Below are positions 1 to 9,101 of a stretch of DNA of 64,000 bases, one piece after another. The position numbers and the translations under genes are program-made. The notes beneath the pieces are model-generated. The model was not told where the DNA came from. It worked only from the letters and a program-made list of their open reading frames with translations, and made no database searches. Location: positions 186,001-250,000 of the forward strand of contig NZ_FNFV01000004.1 of assembly GCF_900102905.1 (NCBI RefSeq), read 5' to 3'. Within the stretch, counting starts at the first letter, position 1; each line of letters begins with the position of its first letter. This stretch comes from Meinhardsimonia xiamenensis (lineage in GTDB: Bacteria; Pseudomonadota; Alphaproteobacteria; Rhodobacterales; Rhodobacteraceae).

Positions 1-150
1 GCCCGCAGCAGGCGTCTCGCCCTCGGCGGCAGGCGGGTTGAGATGCGGTATCATCAGGATCACCATGGTCACGAAGCCCGCCAGCGTCAGCATGATCAGA
101 TCGCGGAAGACGGTGCCTTCGCTCTCGTCAAACCCGTCAGTCTCGAGCAT
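1..150 (-). CDS. Small ExbD/TolR-like membrane protein, 5' part only
   Basis: The window holds the first 50 codons; the gene runs off the left edge. The start is an ATG preceded by a strong GGGGGAGG-type ribosome site and overlaps the end of the TolQ-like gene by 14 bases, so the two are surely co-transcribed. The fragment has an acidic N-terminus, then one hydrophobic segment at about residues 18-35 that begins with FRDLIMLTL. An Asp at the start of the only membrane helix is the arrangement of ExbD/TolR/MotB stator subunits, where it carries protons. Pairing with a TolQ-like channel gene supports that reading. The C-terminal domain, which would tell whether it binds peptidoglycan or a receptor, is not visible. 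Function is inferred from context and one motif. Confidence 0.55.
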   Translation of the reverse strand, partial: MLETDGFDESEGTVFRDLIMLTLAGFVTMVILMIPHLNPPAAEGETPAAG

Positions 151-820
151 GGGCCTCCCCCTCCTCGACAAGAGCGAGCACCAGCGCCGAAGCCGCGGAC
201 GACAGGATCTGGTGGTTCACGGTCAGCCACAGGCTCAGCACCGAGCCCTCGAGCGTGGTGTAGAGCGCAACCGACATGCCCTCGATGAGCCGGGTGACCA
301 TCTCGCCAACCTGCCCCGCATCGGTGGCCATGCCGGCGCTGACACCCGAAAGCGCCATGATGAAGCCGAGCACGGTGCCGATGAGGCCGAGCAGCACGAG
401 GCTGCCGGCGATCTGGCGTATGGGCTGGAGGCTGCCGGCCACGCGCGCCCGCAGCGCGTTTGCGGCTATGGCGCGGGCGGGCGCGCTGCGTGCCTGTGTC
501 GCGGCGCGATGTTCGGCCACCCAGCTTCCGGAAGGCGCCAGGCCCTCGCGGGCGCGGTTTTCGGCTCCAAGGCGATGCGCCCGCAGGAAACTCAAGAGGA
601 GCCCCACGGCGAAAAGTGCGGTAATCACCGAAGTCAGCCCCGTCGTGTCGGCGGAGAAGACGGCCTGCGCCCAGCCCTCGCCGAAGGCCGCGCCGAGCGC
701 GGCGAGTGCCCCGAGGTTGAACAGCGACAGGCGGAACATGACACCGCCCCGAAAGCTCCTGTGGCGCGTCGGGCTCATGGGCCAGCCCATGGACGAGGTG
801 GCGTTGTCAATGAAGGTCAT
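137..820 (-). CDS. MotA/TolQ/ExbB-type proton channel protein
   Basis: 227 residues from the ATG at 820, which has GGAG eight bases upstream; longer in-frame extensions are arginine-rich and unlikely. Two hydrophobic helices lie at about residues 30-75, a basic cytoplasmic loop follows, then a helix containing LGLIGTVLGFIMALSG and a last one containing SVALYTTLEGSVLSLWL. These two segments match the pore helices of the TolQ/ExbB/MotA family, with the small and Thr residues that line the proton path. The next gene downstream overlaps it and looks like the ExbD-type partner. The pair should form an energised inner-membrane motor, but which outer partner it drives (TonB, Tol-Pal or something else) cannot be read here. 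Family call is firm; role is open. Confidence 0.8.
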   Translation of the reverse strand: MTFIDNATSSMGWPMSPTRHRSFRGGVMFRLSLFNLGALAALGAAFGEGWAQAVFSADTTGLTSVITALFAVGLLLSFLRAHRLGAENRAREGLAPSGSWVAEHRAATQARSAPARAIAANALRARVAGSLQPIRQIAGSLVLLGLIGTVLGFIMALSGVSAGMATDAGQVGEMVTRLIEGMSVALYTTLEGSVLSLWLTVNHQILSSAASALVLALVEEGEAHARD

Positions 821-1114
821 GGCGGGTACTCCGGCCGCTTGAGTTTCGCGTTCCGTATGCAACGGCGCGCCGGGGCCGTGCCGCAGACGGGCCACGTGCA
901 GCCGGGCCCGGGCATGATTTCGCTCGACGGTCGCCGCAACGGGACGACTGCAAGCGTCGACAGAAATGTTTTCGATCGCGTGAAGGTTTTCCGCGAGACG
1001 TTTACCGCCCCTTAGCGCACCGCGCGTAACGGCGCAGACTGGCGGGGCGATTCGCGCGTCACAAAGGGCGCCCGCGATCGTGCGCAGGCGCCCTGAGCCT
1101 CGTTTGGCGAGCGG
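821..1114. other. Non-coding gap between the TolQ-like gene and prpE
   Basis: These 294 bases lie upstream of the TolQ-like gene and downstream of prpE, both on the minus strand. The part nearest prpE holds a terminator-like hairpin listed separately. The rest should contain the promoter of the TolQ-like pair; no convincing -35/-10 pair was recognised. No supported coding frame was seen. Confidence 0.5.
1065..1094 (-). terminator. Rho-independent terminator of prpE
   Basis: Perfect 8-base inverted repeat AGGGCGCC / GGCGCCCT around a 14-base loop, 20 bases beyond the prpE stop. On the minus strand the stem is followed by TTTGTGACG, a short U-containing tail. Position and orientation fit termination of prpE. 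Confidence 0.6.
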
Positions 1115-3007
1115 TCAGCCCTTCGGATATCCGAGCGTCTTCAGCGCCTCGGCGATCTCGTCGAGAATGGCCGGGTCGTCGATGGTGGCCGGTGTCTTGA
1201 ACGGCTCGCCATTGGCGATCTTCACCATCGTGCCGCGCAGGATCTTGCCCGAGCGCGTCTTCGGCAGCCGCTCGACCACCACCGCCTGCTTGAAGGCGGC
1301 CACCGGGCCGATCCGCTCGCGCACGAGGCTCACGACTTCGGCCACGATTTCCTCATGCGGGCGGTTGCAACCAGCGTTCAGGCACAGAAATCCCACCGGA
1401 AGCTGCCCCTTGAGCTCGTCGGCAACCCCGATGACCGCGCATTCGGCCACATCCGGGTGGCTCGCCAACACCTCTTCCATCGCGCCGGTCGAAAGCCGGT
1501 GGCCGGCGACGTTGATGACGTCATCGGTGCGGGCCATGATGAAGAGGTAGCCGTCCTCGTCCTTGTAGCCCGCGTCGCCCGTCTCATAAAAGCCGGGGAA
1601 GCGGGACAGGTAGGACTTGATGAAGCGCTCCTCGGCGTTCCAGAGTGTGGGCAGGGTGCCAGGGGGCAGGGGCAGGCGGATGACGATGGCGCCAAGCTCG
1701 CCCGCTGGCAGCTCCTTTCCCTCCTGATCGAGAATGCGCACGTCATAGCCCGGCATCGGCACGGAGGGAGAGCCGTACTTGATCGGCAGAAGCTCGATGC
1801 CGAGGGGGTTGGCGGCGATGGCCCAGCCGGTCTCGGTCTGCCACCAGTGGTCGATCACCGGCACCTTCATTACCCGCTCGGCCCACTGGATGGTGTCGGG
1901 ATCGGCGCGCTCGCCTGCGAGAAACAGCGCCCGCAGATGCGAGATGTCGTAGTTCTCTATGAGCTTGCCTTCGGGGTCGTCGCGCTTGATGGCGCGAAAG
2001 GCAGTCGGCGCGGTGAAAAAGGAGCGCACCTTGTGCTCGTCGATCACCCGCCAGAAGGTGCCGGCATCGGGCGTGCCCACCGGCTTGCCTTCGAAAACGA
2101 TCGTCGTGTTGCCGTGAATGAGGGGCCCGTAGACGATGTAGCTGTGGCCCACCACCCAGCCCACGTCGGAGGCCGCCCAGAACACCTCGCCGGGCTCCAC
2201 GCCGTAGATGTTCTTCATCGTCCAGTTGAGCGCCACGAGCTGGCCGGCGGTGTGGCGCACCACGCCCTTGGGCTGGCCGGTGGTGCCGGAGGTGTACAGG
2301 ATGTAGCTGGGGTGGTTGCCCGCCACCGGCACGCAGTCCACCGGCTCGGCATCGGCAACGAAGTCCTGCCAGTCGATGTCGCGGCCCTCGACAAGCTCGG
2401 CGCGCTGCTGCTCGCGCTGGAGGATGACGCAGAACTCGGGCTTGTGGGATGCCATCTCGATGGCACCATCAAGAAGCGGCTTGTAAGGCACGATGCGCCC
2501 CGGCTCGATGCCGCAGGAGCCGGCGATGATCGCCTTCGGCGTGGCGTCATCGATGCGCACGGCAAGCTCGTTGGCGGCGAAGCCGCCGAAGACGACGGAG
2601 TGAATCGCCCCGATCCGCCCGCAGGCGAGCATGGCGATCACCGCCTCGGGCACCATCGGCATGTAGATGACCACGCGGTCACCCTTCTCCACACCCCGCG
2701 CGGCGAGCGCGCCAGCGAGACGCGCCACCCTGTCTTTCAGCTCGGCGAAAGTGATGCTGGCCTTGGTGTTGGTGACCGGGCTGTCGTAGATGATCGCCGG
2801 CTGCTCGCCGCGCCCCGCTTCAACATGGCGGTCCACGGCGTTCCAGCAGGTGTTGCACAGCGCATCCGAGAACCACTCGTAGATCGGCGCCTTCTCGTCA
2901 AAGAGCGCCCTTGACGGCGGGCGGACCCAGTCGATGGCCTCGGCGGCCTTCATCCAAAAGCCTTCAGGATCCTCCTGCCAGGATTTGTAGACCTCGGCGT
3001 ATCTCAT
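1115..3007 (-). CDS. prpE: Propionyl-CoA synthetase (propionate-CoA ligase)
   Basis: 630 residues, the usual length for PrpE. It converts propionate, ATP and CoA to propionyl-CoA through an acyl-adenylate. The N-terminal acetyl-CoA-synthetase-type cap (MRYAEVYKSW...) is present, the nucleotide-binding loop YTSGTTGQPKG lies at residues 238-248, the WWQTETG core motif is intact and the C-terminal catalytic lysine sits in LPKTRSGKILR. The N-terminus and the substrate-pocket region resemble PrpE more than Acs. The ATG at 3007 follows GGGGGAGGAGC. A good sigma-70-type promoter lies upstream and a hairpin terminator downstream, so it is probably a single-gene transcript. The product would feed propionate into the methylmalonyl or methylcitrate route; neither pathway is in the window. 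Confidence 0.93.
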   Translation of the reverse strand: MRYAEVYKSWQEDPEGFWMKAAEAIDWVRPPSRALFDEKAPIYEWFSDALCNTCWNAVDRHVEAGRGEQPAIIYDSPVTNTKASITFAELKDRVARLAGALAARGVEKGDRVVIYMPMVPEAVIAMLACGRIGAIHSVVFGGFAANELAVRIDDATPKAIIAGSCGIEPGRIVPYKPLLDGAIEMASHKPEFCVILQREQQRAELVEGRDIDWQDFVADAEPVDCVPVAGNHPSYILYTSGTTGQPKGVVRHTAGQLVALNWTMKNIYGVEPGEVFWAASDVGWVVGHSYIVYGPLIHGNTTIVFEGKPVGTPDAGTFWRVIDEHKVRSFFTAPTAFRAIKRDDPEGKLIENYDISHLRALFLAGERADPDTIQWAERVMKVPVIDHWWQTETGWAIAANPLGIELLPIKYGSPSVPMPGYDVRILDQEGKELPAGELGAIVIRLPLPPGTLPTLWNAEERFIKSYLSRFPGFYETGDAGYKDEDGYLFIMARTDDVINVAGHRLSTGAMEEVLASHPDVAECAVIGVADELKGQLPVGFLCLNAGCNRPHEEIVAEVVSLVRERIGPVAAFKQAVVVERLPKTRSGKILRGTMVKIANGEPFKTPATIDDPAILDEIAEALKTLGYPKG

Positions 3008-3035
3008 GATAGTAGCTCCTCCCCCGATCGCGATC

Positions 3036-3064
3036 CTGTTAACGCGGTGTTGCCCATGCGACAA
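3036..3064 (-). promoter_or_regulatory. Predicted sigma-70 promoter of prpE
   Basis: On the minus strand the sequence reads TTGTCG, 17 bases, TAACAG. The same -10 hexamer TAACAG is found before rpmH in this window, which supports the reading. It ends 28 bases before the prpE start. Confidence 0.55.
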
Positions 3065-3182
3065 GCAAGCGCCCTGCGACCGGCCGTCACTGTTGACGCT
3101 AAAGCGGCGCGGCGGGCATGTGTGCGAAGCTCGAAAGGGCTTCATCGGAAAAGGGCGCGGCGCCGAAGGAAGAAAAGTGAAG

Positions 3183-3749
3183 ATGACACGGCTGGCTTTG
3201 GCGAGTGCCTGTCTTGCGGTGGCAATCGAAGGCTTGGGCGCCGCGGCCTCGGCCGATGGGCTCGAACCCGGTGCGCTGTGCATCGGTTGTGACTTCGCGC
3301 AGATTGACCTTGCCGGGCGTGACCTCGCCGGTGTCGATCTTTCCGCCGCACGGCTGACCCGTGCGGTGCTCGCGCGCGCAAACCTTGCAGGGGCTCTATT
3401 TGCCGGCGCCGATCTGCGGGGCGCCGATCTCTCGCATGCGGTTCTTGCCGAAGCGACTCTCGTGGCCACTCAGATGGCCGACGCCCTCCTTGTCGGAGCC
3501 AATCTCGCAAGCGCCGACCTCAGCGCTGCGACGCTCGACGGCGCCGATCTGTCGGATGCATCCCTGGTCGGAGCGCGGCTTCTGGGCGCGTCACTTCGCG
3601 GCGCGCGGCTGTCCGGCGCGGCGTTTTCAGGCGCGGATCTGACCGGCGCCACCCTTCAGGGCGCGGAGCTTGGCACTGCAACCCTCGACGGCGCACGCCT
3701 TTGCCACACGATCATGCCGGACGGCCGGGTGGAAAACGCCGGCTGCTGA
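3183..3749 (+). CDS. Exported pentapeptide-repeat protein
   Basis: 188 residues. A signal peptide occupies about residues 1-24 (hydrophobic LALASACLAVAIEGLGAAASA), then a short Cys-containing stretch LCIGCDF. From about residue 40 to 170 nearly the whole protein is A(D/N)LxxA-type pentapeptide repeats, roughly 25 of them, which should fold as a right-handed quadrilateral beta-helix. A final Cys near LCH and one at the C-terminus could pair with the earlier ones in the periplasm. The ATG at 3183 has GGAAG upstream; an in-frame GTG six bases earlier is possible. Such proteins are known as structural scaffolds, and some mimic DNA (Qnr), but an exported one cannot act on gyrase. No specific function can be assigned. 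Confidence 0.8.
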   Translation: MTRLALASACLAVAIEGLGAAASADGLEPGALCIGCDFAQIDLAGRDLAGVDLSAARLTRAVLARANLAGALFAGADLRGADLSHAVLAEATLVATQMADALLVGANLASADLSAATLDGADLSDASLVGARLLGASLRGARLSGAAFSGADLTGATLQGAELGTATLDGARLCHTIMPDGRVENAGC

Positions 3750-3763
3750 ACCGGGGCCGGCGC

Positions 3764-6061
3764 TCACCCGTAATGCGCCACCGGCGTGCCGGCGAGCGCG
3801 GCGATGTTGAGAAGTCCGCGCGGCGTGATCGACGGGGTGACGATATGGGCGCGGTTGCCCATGCCCATGAGGATCGGCCCCACCTCCAGCCCTCCCGCGC
3901 GCAACTTCAGGATGTTGCGCACGCCGGACGCGGCATCGACCGAGGCAAAGATCAGCGCATTCGCCCGGCCCTCGATACGCGAGCGCGGAAACAGGCGCGC
4001 GCGCAGCTCGGGGTCAAGCGCGGTGTCCACATGCATTTCGCCTTCATAGACGAAATCGCGGGGCTCGGAGTCGAGGATTTCCAGAGCCGCGCGCATCCGC
4101 CGCCCGCTGTCGATGTCGAGGTTGCCGAACTGCGAGTGCGAACAGAGCGCAATCTTCGGCCGCATCCCGAACCTGCGCATGTGGCGTGCGGTGGCAATGA
4201 CAGTTTCGGCTATCTGCTCGGGAGTGGGCTGGTCGTGAATCTGGGTATCGGCGATGAACAGGGGGCCTCCCTCGAGGATCATGAGGCTGAGCGCGCCCAC
4301 CGGGTGCAGCCCGTCGCGGGCAAGCACCTGGGCAACGTAACGCAGATGCCAGAGATACTGGCCAAAGGTGCCGCAGATCATGCTGTCGGCCTCGCCGCGG
4401 TGCACCATGACCGCGGCGATTGCGGTGGTATTGGTGCGCATCACCGCCCGCGCGATGTCGGGTGTGACGCCGCGCCGTTCCATCAGCTGGTGATAGGTTG
4501 TCCAGTAGTCGCGATAGCGCGGGTCATTTTCCGGGTTCACAAGCTCGAAGTCGCGCCCGGGCCGAATGGGCAGACCGGCGCGCTCGGCACGCGACTCAAC
4601 GACCTCCGGCCGGCCGATCAGGATCGGCTTGTCGGTCGTCTCCTCGATCATGGCGTTTGCCGCGCGCAGTACCCGCTCGTCTTCACCCTCGGCAAAGACG
4701 ATGCGCCGAACCGCGGTGGCGGCGGCTTCAAACACCGGCCGCATGATCAGTGCCGAGCGGAACACCGAGCCCTCGAGCTGGCGGCGGTAGGCTTCCAGAT
4801 CGGGCAGCGGACGCGCGGCCACGCCCGACTCCATCGCCGCCTTGGCCACGGCGGGCGCGACGGCGCTGATGAGCCGCGGATCAAAGGGCTTGGGGATGAG
4901 GTAGTCGGGGCCGAAGGTCAGCGTCTCTCCGCGGTAGGCGGCCGCGGCCTCGGCCGAAGTTGTCGTGCGCGCAAGCGCCGCGATCGCCTCGACGCAGGCA
5001 AGCTCCATCGCGTCGTTGATCTCCGTGGCGCCGACATCGAGCGCGCCGCGGAAGATGAAGGGAAAACACAGGACGTTGTTGACCTGATTGGGATAGTCGG
5101 AGCGGCCGGTGGCAATGATCGCATCCGGCGCCGCCTTGCGCGCTTCCTCCGGCATGATCTCGGGCACCGGGTTGGCGAGCGCGAAGATGATCGGCCTTCT
5201 GGCCATCCTTGCCACCATGTCGCGGGTCAGCACTCCCGGCCCTGAAAGGCCGAGAAAGAAGTCGGCGCCCTCGATCACCTCCGCAAGGCTGCGCGGCCCC
5301 CCAGGCTGGGCGAATTCGGCCTTTTGCGGGGTCATGTCCTCGGTGCGGCCCTCGTGCACGAGCCCATGGAGATCGACGAGCCATATGTTCTCACGCTTCA
5401 CCCCGAGCTTCAGCAGCATGTTGAGGCAGGCAATCCCCGCCGCCCCACCGCCGGTGGAGACGACCTTGATGTCCTCGAAACGCTTGCCGGCGACGGCAAG
5501 AGCGTTGGTGGCGGCGGCTCCGACCACGATCGCCGTTCCATGCTGGTCATCGTGAAAGACCGGAATGTTCATGCGCTCGCGGCAGATTCGCTCGACAACG
5601 AAGCAGTCGGGCGCCTTGATGTCCTCGAGGTTGATCGCGCCGAAGGTCGGCTCGAGCGCGCAGATCATCTCCGCCAGTCTCTCGGGGTCGGACTCGTTGA
5701 GCTCGATGTCGAAGCAATCGATGTTGGCGAACTTCTTGAACAGGACGGCCTTGCCCTCCATCACCGGCTTGGAGGCCAGTGCCCCGATGTTGCCGAGCCC
5801 GAGCACCGCCGAGCCATTGCTGACCACGCCCACGAGATTTCCCCGTGCAGTGAGGCGGCTGGCCTCGGCGGGGTCGGCCTTGATGGCAATGCTGGCCTCC
5901 GCGACCCCCGGCGAGTAGGCCAGCGACAGGTCCCGGCCGTTGGCGAGTGGCTTGGTCGCCCGAATCTCGAGCTTTCCGGGCCTCGGTTCGGCGTGATAGC
6001 GCAGCGCCGCTTCGCGGAATGCCTCCTGGCGCTTTTCCCTTGCCTTCTTCGTCTTCGCCAC
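3764..6061 (-). CDS. maeB: NADP-type malic enzyme with phosphotransacetylase-like C-terminal domain
   Basis: 765 residues, the standard length of the MaeB fusion enzymes. It oxidatively decarboxylates malate to pyruvate, producing reduced nicotinamide cofactor. The malic enzyme domain covers about residues 1-430: the substrate/metal region [22 protein letters not shown], and the Rossmann motif [10 protein letters not shown]. The rest (about 431-765, from [17 protein letters not shown]) is the phosphate acetyl/butyryl-transferase-like domain, which in MaeB proteins is thought to be regulatory rather than catalytic. It ends 14 bases from the convergent pentapeptide-repeat gene. A 14-base perfect palindrome lies 24 bases before the start and could be its operator. 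Confidence 0.93.
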   Translation of the reverse strand: MAKTKKAREKRQEAFREAALRYHAEPRPGKLEIRATKPLANGRDLSLAYSPGVAEASIAIKADPAEASRLTARGNLVGVVSNGSAVLGLGNIGALASKPVMEGKAVLFKKFANIDCFDIELNESDPERLAEMICALEPTFGAINLEDIKAPDCFVVERICRERMNIPVFHDDQHGTAIVVGAAATNALAVAGKRFEDIKVVSTGGGAAGIACLNMLLKLGVKRENIWLVDLHGLVHEGRTEDMTPQKAEFAQPGGPRSLAEVIEGADFFLGLSGPGVLTRDMVARMARRPIIFALANPVPEIMPEEARKAAPDAIIATGRSDYPNQVNNVLCFPFIFRGALDVGATEINDAMELACVEAIAALARTTTSAEAAAAYRGETLTFGPDYLIPKPFDPRLISAVAPAVAKAAMESGVAARPLPDLEAYRRQLEGSVFRSALIMRPVFEAAATAVRRIVFAEGEDERVLRAANAMIEETTDKPILIGRPEVVESRAERAGLPIRPGRDFELVNPENDPRYRDYWTTYHQLMERRGVTPDIARAVMRTNTTAIAAVMVHRGEADSMICGTFGQYLWHLRYVAQVLARDGLHPVGALSLMILEGGPLFIADTQIHDQPTPEQIAETVIATARHMRRFGMRPKIALCSHSQFGNLDIDSGRRMRAALEILDSEPRDFVYEGEMHVDTALDPELRARLFPRSRIEGRANALIFASVDAASGVRNILKLRAGGLEVGPILMGMGNRAHIVTPSITPRGLLNIAALAGTPVAHYG

Positions 6062-6084
6062 GGCACGACTCCTTCAAGAGGGTT

Positions 6085-6098
6085 GTTTAACGTTAAAC
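6085..6098. promoter_or_regulatory. Perfect 14-base palindrome between maeB and cdd
   Basis: GTTTAACGTTAAAC reads identically on both strands. It sits in the 142-base divergent region, 24 bases from the maeB start and about 105 from cdd, so maeB is the more likely target. It is AT-rich in very GC-rich surroundings. The regulator is unknown. Confidence 0.45.
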
Positions 6099-6203
6099 CA
6101 TCGCCGCGGGCGCGCATCAAGACGCGGTATGCGCGCCGTGCGCTTGCCAACGCGGGGGACCCGATCCACTCTGGGGCGGGATGATGGTTCGGAGAGGTGA
6201 GGG

Positions 6204-6596
6204 ATGTCCCTGATCGATGCCGCGCGCGCGGTGCGTGACAACGCCCATGCGCCCTATTCGCAGTTCAAGGTCGGCGCCGCCATTCGCACGGCATCAGGGC
6301 GGGTCTACGCTGGATGCAATGTTGAGAACGCCGCATACCCGGAGGGCACCTGCGCCGAGGCGGGGGCCATCGCGGCCATGGTCGCGGCAGGCGAGCGGGA
6401 GATTGCCGAGGTGGCGGTGATCGCCGACGCACCCGAGCCGGTGCCGCCCTGCGGCGGCTGCCGCCAGCGACTGGCGGAATTCGCCGGCCCCGAGGTTCCG
6501 GTGATCATGGCGACGGTTCACGGCCGGACGCGCACCGCGACGGTGGGCGAACTGCTGCCCGGAGCGTTCCGCAAGGTGCATCTGCCGAAGGACTGA
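6204..6596 (+). CDS. cdd: Cytidine deaminase
   Basis: 130 residues, the size of the small tetrameric zinc cytidine deaminases. It hydrolyses cytidine and deoxycytidine to uridine and deoxyuridine. The zinc ligand and catalytic pair are visible as TCAEAGA (Cys50, Glu52) and PCGGCR (Cys83, Cys86); NVENAAYP matches the substrate-binding segment. First gene of a five-gene salvage operon with gaps of 4 bases or overlaps throughout; the next gene starts 4 bases after its stop. The ATG is preceded by GGAGAGGTGAGG. Confidence 0.95.
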   Translation: MSLIDAARAVRDNAHAPYSQFKVGAAIRTASGRVYAGCNVENAAYPEGTCAEAGAIAAMVAAGEREIAEVAVIADAPEPVPPCGGCRQRLAEFAGPEVPVIMATVHGRTRTATVGELLPGAFRKVHLPKD

Positions 6597-6600
6597 GCCT

Positions 6601-7905
6601 ATGGACGCTCCTGCGATCCTCTATCGTCTGCGCACCGGTCAGCCCCTGTCAGACGAGGAGCTTGCGTGGTTTGCCCGTGGGCTGGCTGACGGAAGTGTCG
6701 GCGACGCGCAGGCCGGAGCCTTTGCCATGGCTGTGTGCCTCAAGGGCCTCTCCGAGGCTGAAAGGGTGGGGCTCACATTGGCCATGCGCGACTCCGGTCA
6801 TGTCATGGCGTGGAGCCTGCCGGGGCCGGCCATCGACAAGCACTCCACCGGCGGGATCGGGGATGCGGTGTCGCTGATCCTTGCCCCCGCGCTTGCCGCC
6901 TGCGGCGCCTATGTGCCGATGATCTCGGGGCGGGGGCTTGGCCACACCGGGGGCACGCTCGACAAGCTCGAGGCGATTCCGGGGCTGTCCACCGAGGTGG
7001 ATGAGGAGCGTTTTCGCGAAATCGTGGCGCGCTGCGGCGCCGCGATCGTCGCCGCCACCGCCGAGCTCGCCCCGGCCGACCGGCGGCTCTACGCGATCCG
7101 CGACATCACCTCGACGGTCGAGAGCATCGACCTCATCACCGCCTCGATCCTCTCGAAGAAGCTCGCCGCGGGGCTCGAGGCGCTGGTGCTCGACGTCAAG
7201 GTGGGCTCGGGCGCCTTCATGGCCACGATGGAGGAGGCGCGGGCGCTGGCGCAATCGCTGGTCAGGGCGGCGAACGGGGCGGGCTGCCCGACCCGCGCGC
7301 TTATCACCGACATGGATCAGCCGCTCGCCCGCGCCACCGGCAACGCTTTGGAGGTGGCCGAGGTCATGGCTGTGCTGACCGAAGGGGCAGAGGGGCGGCT
7401 CAGGGAGTTGAGCGAGCGGCTTTCGGGCGAGCTTCTTGCGCTTGCCGGTCTAGTCGCCTCGCCCGAGGAGGGCGCGGCGCGCGCGGCCGACGCCATCGCC
7501 TCCGGCGCCGCGGCCGAGCGCTTTGGCCAGATGGTCACGGCGCTGGGCGGGCCGACGGACTTTCTTCAGAATTGGCGCACGCAGCTTCCCGCAGCCCCGG
7601 TGGTCCGCGAGGTGCCTGCGCCGCGTGCGGGCTATGTCGCTGCCATCGACGGGCGGGCGCTTGGCAATGCCGTGGTGCGGCTGGGCGGCGGGCGGCTTGT
7701 TGCGGGCCAGAAGATCGACCCTGCTGTCGGGCTGTCCGACCTTGCGCTTTTGGGGGAGCACCGGGCAGAGGGAGAGCCGCTGGCCTGCGTCCATGCTGCA
7801 AGCGAAGAAGCCGCCGCGCGTGCCGCCGAGGCCGTGGCCACCGCATACGGGCTTGCCGAGACGCCGCCCGCGCTGCCGCCGCTCGTCCATGAAAGGATCG
7901 CCTGA
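6601..7905 (+). CDS. deoA: Thymidine phosphorylase
   Basis: 434 residues, close to the 440 of DeoA. It splits thymidine (and deoxyuridine from the Cdd step) with phosphate into the base and deoxyribose-1-phosphate. The signature KHSTGGIGD lies at residues 80-88, followed by SGRGLGHTGGTLDKLE and the ITASILSKKLA segment of the anthranilate phosphoribosyltransferase-like fold. The C-terminal domain with RLGGGR is complete. The stop codon overlaps the ATG of deoB by one base. Its product is the substrate of DeoB, which explains the gene order. Confidence 0.94.
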   Translation: MDAPAILYRLRTGQPLSDEELAWFARGLADGSVGDAQAGAFAMAVCLKGLSEAERVGLTLAMRDSGHVMAWSLPGPAIDKHSTGGIGDAVSLILAPALAACGAYVPMISGRGLGHTGGTLDKLEAIPGLSTEVDEERFREIVARCGAAIVAATAELAPADRRLYAIRDITSTVESIDLITASILSKKLAAGLEALVLDVKVGSGAFMATMEEARALAQSLVRAANGAGCPTRALITDMDQPLARATGNALEVAEVMAVLTEGAEGRLRELSERLSGELLALAGLVASPEEGAARAADAIASGAAAERFGQMVTALGGPTDFLQNWRTQLPAAPVVREVPAPRAGYVAAIDGRALGNAVVRLGGGRLVAGQKIDPAVGLSDLALLGEHRAEGEPLACVHAASEEAAARAAEAVATAYGLAETPPALPPLVHERIA

Positions 7906-9101
7906 TGCCGCGCGCTTTCCTGATCGTGCTCGACTCGGTTGGCTGCGGTGGCGCGCCGGACGCTGCCGATTTCGGCGACGAAGGCGCCAACACCCTTGCC
8001 CATATCGCACAAGCCTGCGCCGCGGGCCGCGCCGAGGAGGGCCGCTCAGGGCCGTTGCGTGTGCCGAACATGGACCGTCTCGGCCTCGGCGCCGCGGTGC
8101 GGCTTGCCTCGGGAGAGGCAACGCCCGGTCTTGAGGCCGAACCATTGGGATTCTGGGCCGCGGCGACCGAGGTCAGCCCCGGCAAGGATACGCCCTCGGG
8201 CCACTGGGAGCTTGCCGGCGTGCCTGTCCCCTGGCAGTGGCACTACTTTCCCGACACCGAGCCCTGCTTTCCGCCCGAACTCGTCGCCGAGGTCTGCCGG
8301 TTCGCAGGAACGACAGGCATTCTCGGCAACCGCCACGCCTCGGGAACGCTGATCATTGAGGAACTCGGAGCCGAGCACATGCGCACCGGTTGGCCGATCT
8401 GCTACACATCGGTGGACAGCGTCTTTCAGATTGCCGCGCATGAGGAGACCTTCGGCCTCGAGCGGCTCCTGAAACTGTGTGCCGATCTTGCGCCTACCCT
8501 GCACGCCATGCGCGTGGGCCGGGTCATCGCCCGCCCCTTCATCGGCGATCCCGAGCACGGCTTCGTGCGCACGAGGAACCGCCGCGACTTCGCCATTCCG
8601 GCGCCTTCGCCCACGCTGTGCGACTGGGTGCATGATGCTGGCCGGCCGGTGCATGCGGTGGGCAAGATCGGCGACATCTTCTCGCATCGCGGCATCAGCG
8701 ACGAGGTGAAGGGCACCGACGCCGAGCTTTTCGAGCACATCGTCGATCTGGCAGGTCGCGCCGAAGAAGGCTCGCTGACCTTCGCCAATCTCGTCGAGTT
8801 CGACTCGAAATACGGCCACCGCCGCGACGTGTCGGGCTATGCGCGCGCGCTCGAATGGTTCGACGCCGAGCTTCCGCGCCTTCTTGAGCGTCTGCGCGAC
8901 GGTGATCTTCTGGTCATCACCGCCGACCACGGCAATGACCCGACCTTTCGTGGTACCGACCACACCCGCGAGCGGGTGCCGGTGCTGATCCACGGCCGCG
9001 GAACGGGTTCGGCCGGGCTCGTCGGTTTCGTCGATGTCGGCACCTCCGTTGCGGCGCATCTGGGCGTCGCCGCGCAAGGACCGGGGAGGAGCTTTCTGTG
9101 A
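7905..9101 (+). CDS. deoB: Phosphopentomutase
   Basis: 398 residues, family length. It converts deoxyribose-1-phosphate or ribose-1-phosphate to the 5-phosphate. It is a metalloenzyme of the alkaline phosphatase superfamily: metal ligands appear in LIVLDSVGCGG (Asp10), KDTPSGHWE, and ITADHGNDPTFRGTDHTRE. Overlaps deoA by one base and add by four, indicating translational coupling. deoC and a nucleoside phosphorylase deoD are not in this cluster, so pentose-phosphate disposal must use genes elsewhere. Confidence 0.95.
   Translation: MPRAFLIVLDSVGCGGAPDAADFGDEGANTLAHIAQACAAGRAEEGRSGPLRVPNMDRLGLGAAVRLASGEATPGLEAEPLGFWAAATEVSPGKDTPSGHWELAGVPVPWQWHYFPDTEPCFPPELVAEVCRFAGTTGILGNRHASGTLIIEELGAEHMRTGWPICYTSVDSVFQIAAHEETFGLERLLKLCADLAPTLHAMRVGRVIARPFIGDPEHGFVRTRNRRDFAIPAPSPTLCDWVHDAGRPVHAVGKIGDIFSHRGISDEVKGTDAELFEHIVDLAGRAEEGSLTFANLVEFDSKYGHRRDVSGYARALEWFDAELPRLLERLRDGDLLVITADHGNDPTFRGTDHTRERVPVLIHGRGTGSAGLVGFVDVGTSVAAHLGVAAQGPGRSFL

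Noticed and set aside
1-820. Anti-phage Zorya system (ZorA/ZorB-like pair)
   Set aside because: The channel protein lacks the long cytoplasmic tail of ZorA, the partner is cut off before any OmpA-like domain could be seen, and the neighbours are metabolic, not ZorC/ZorD.
1355-2914. 519-codon plus-strand frame antisense to prpE
   Set aside because: No recognisable motif and no ribosome site; prpE covers it fully on the minus strand.
3701-5245. Long plus-strand open frame antisense to maeB
   Set aside because: Composition is His/Arg/Gly-rich as expected for the complement of a GC-rich gene; the maeB frame on the other strand has full-length family motifs.
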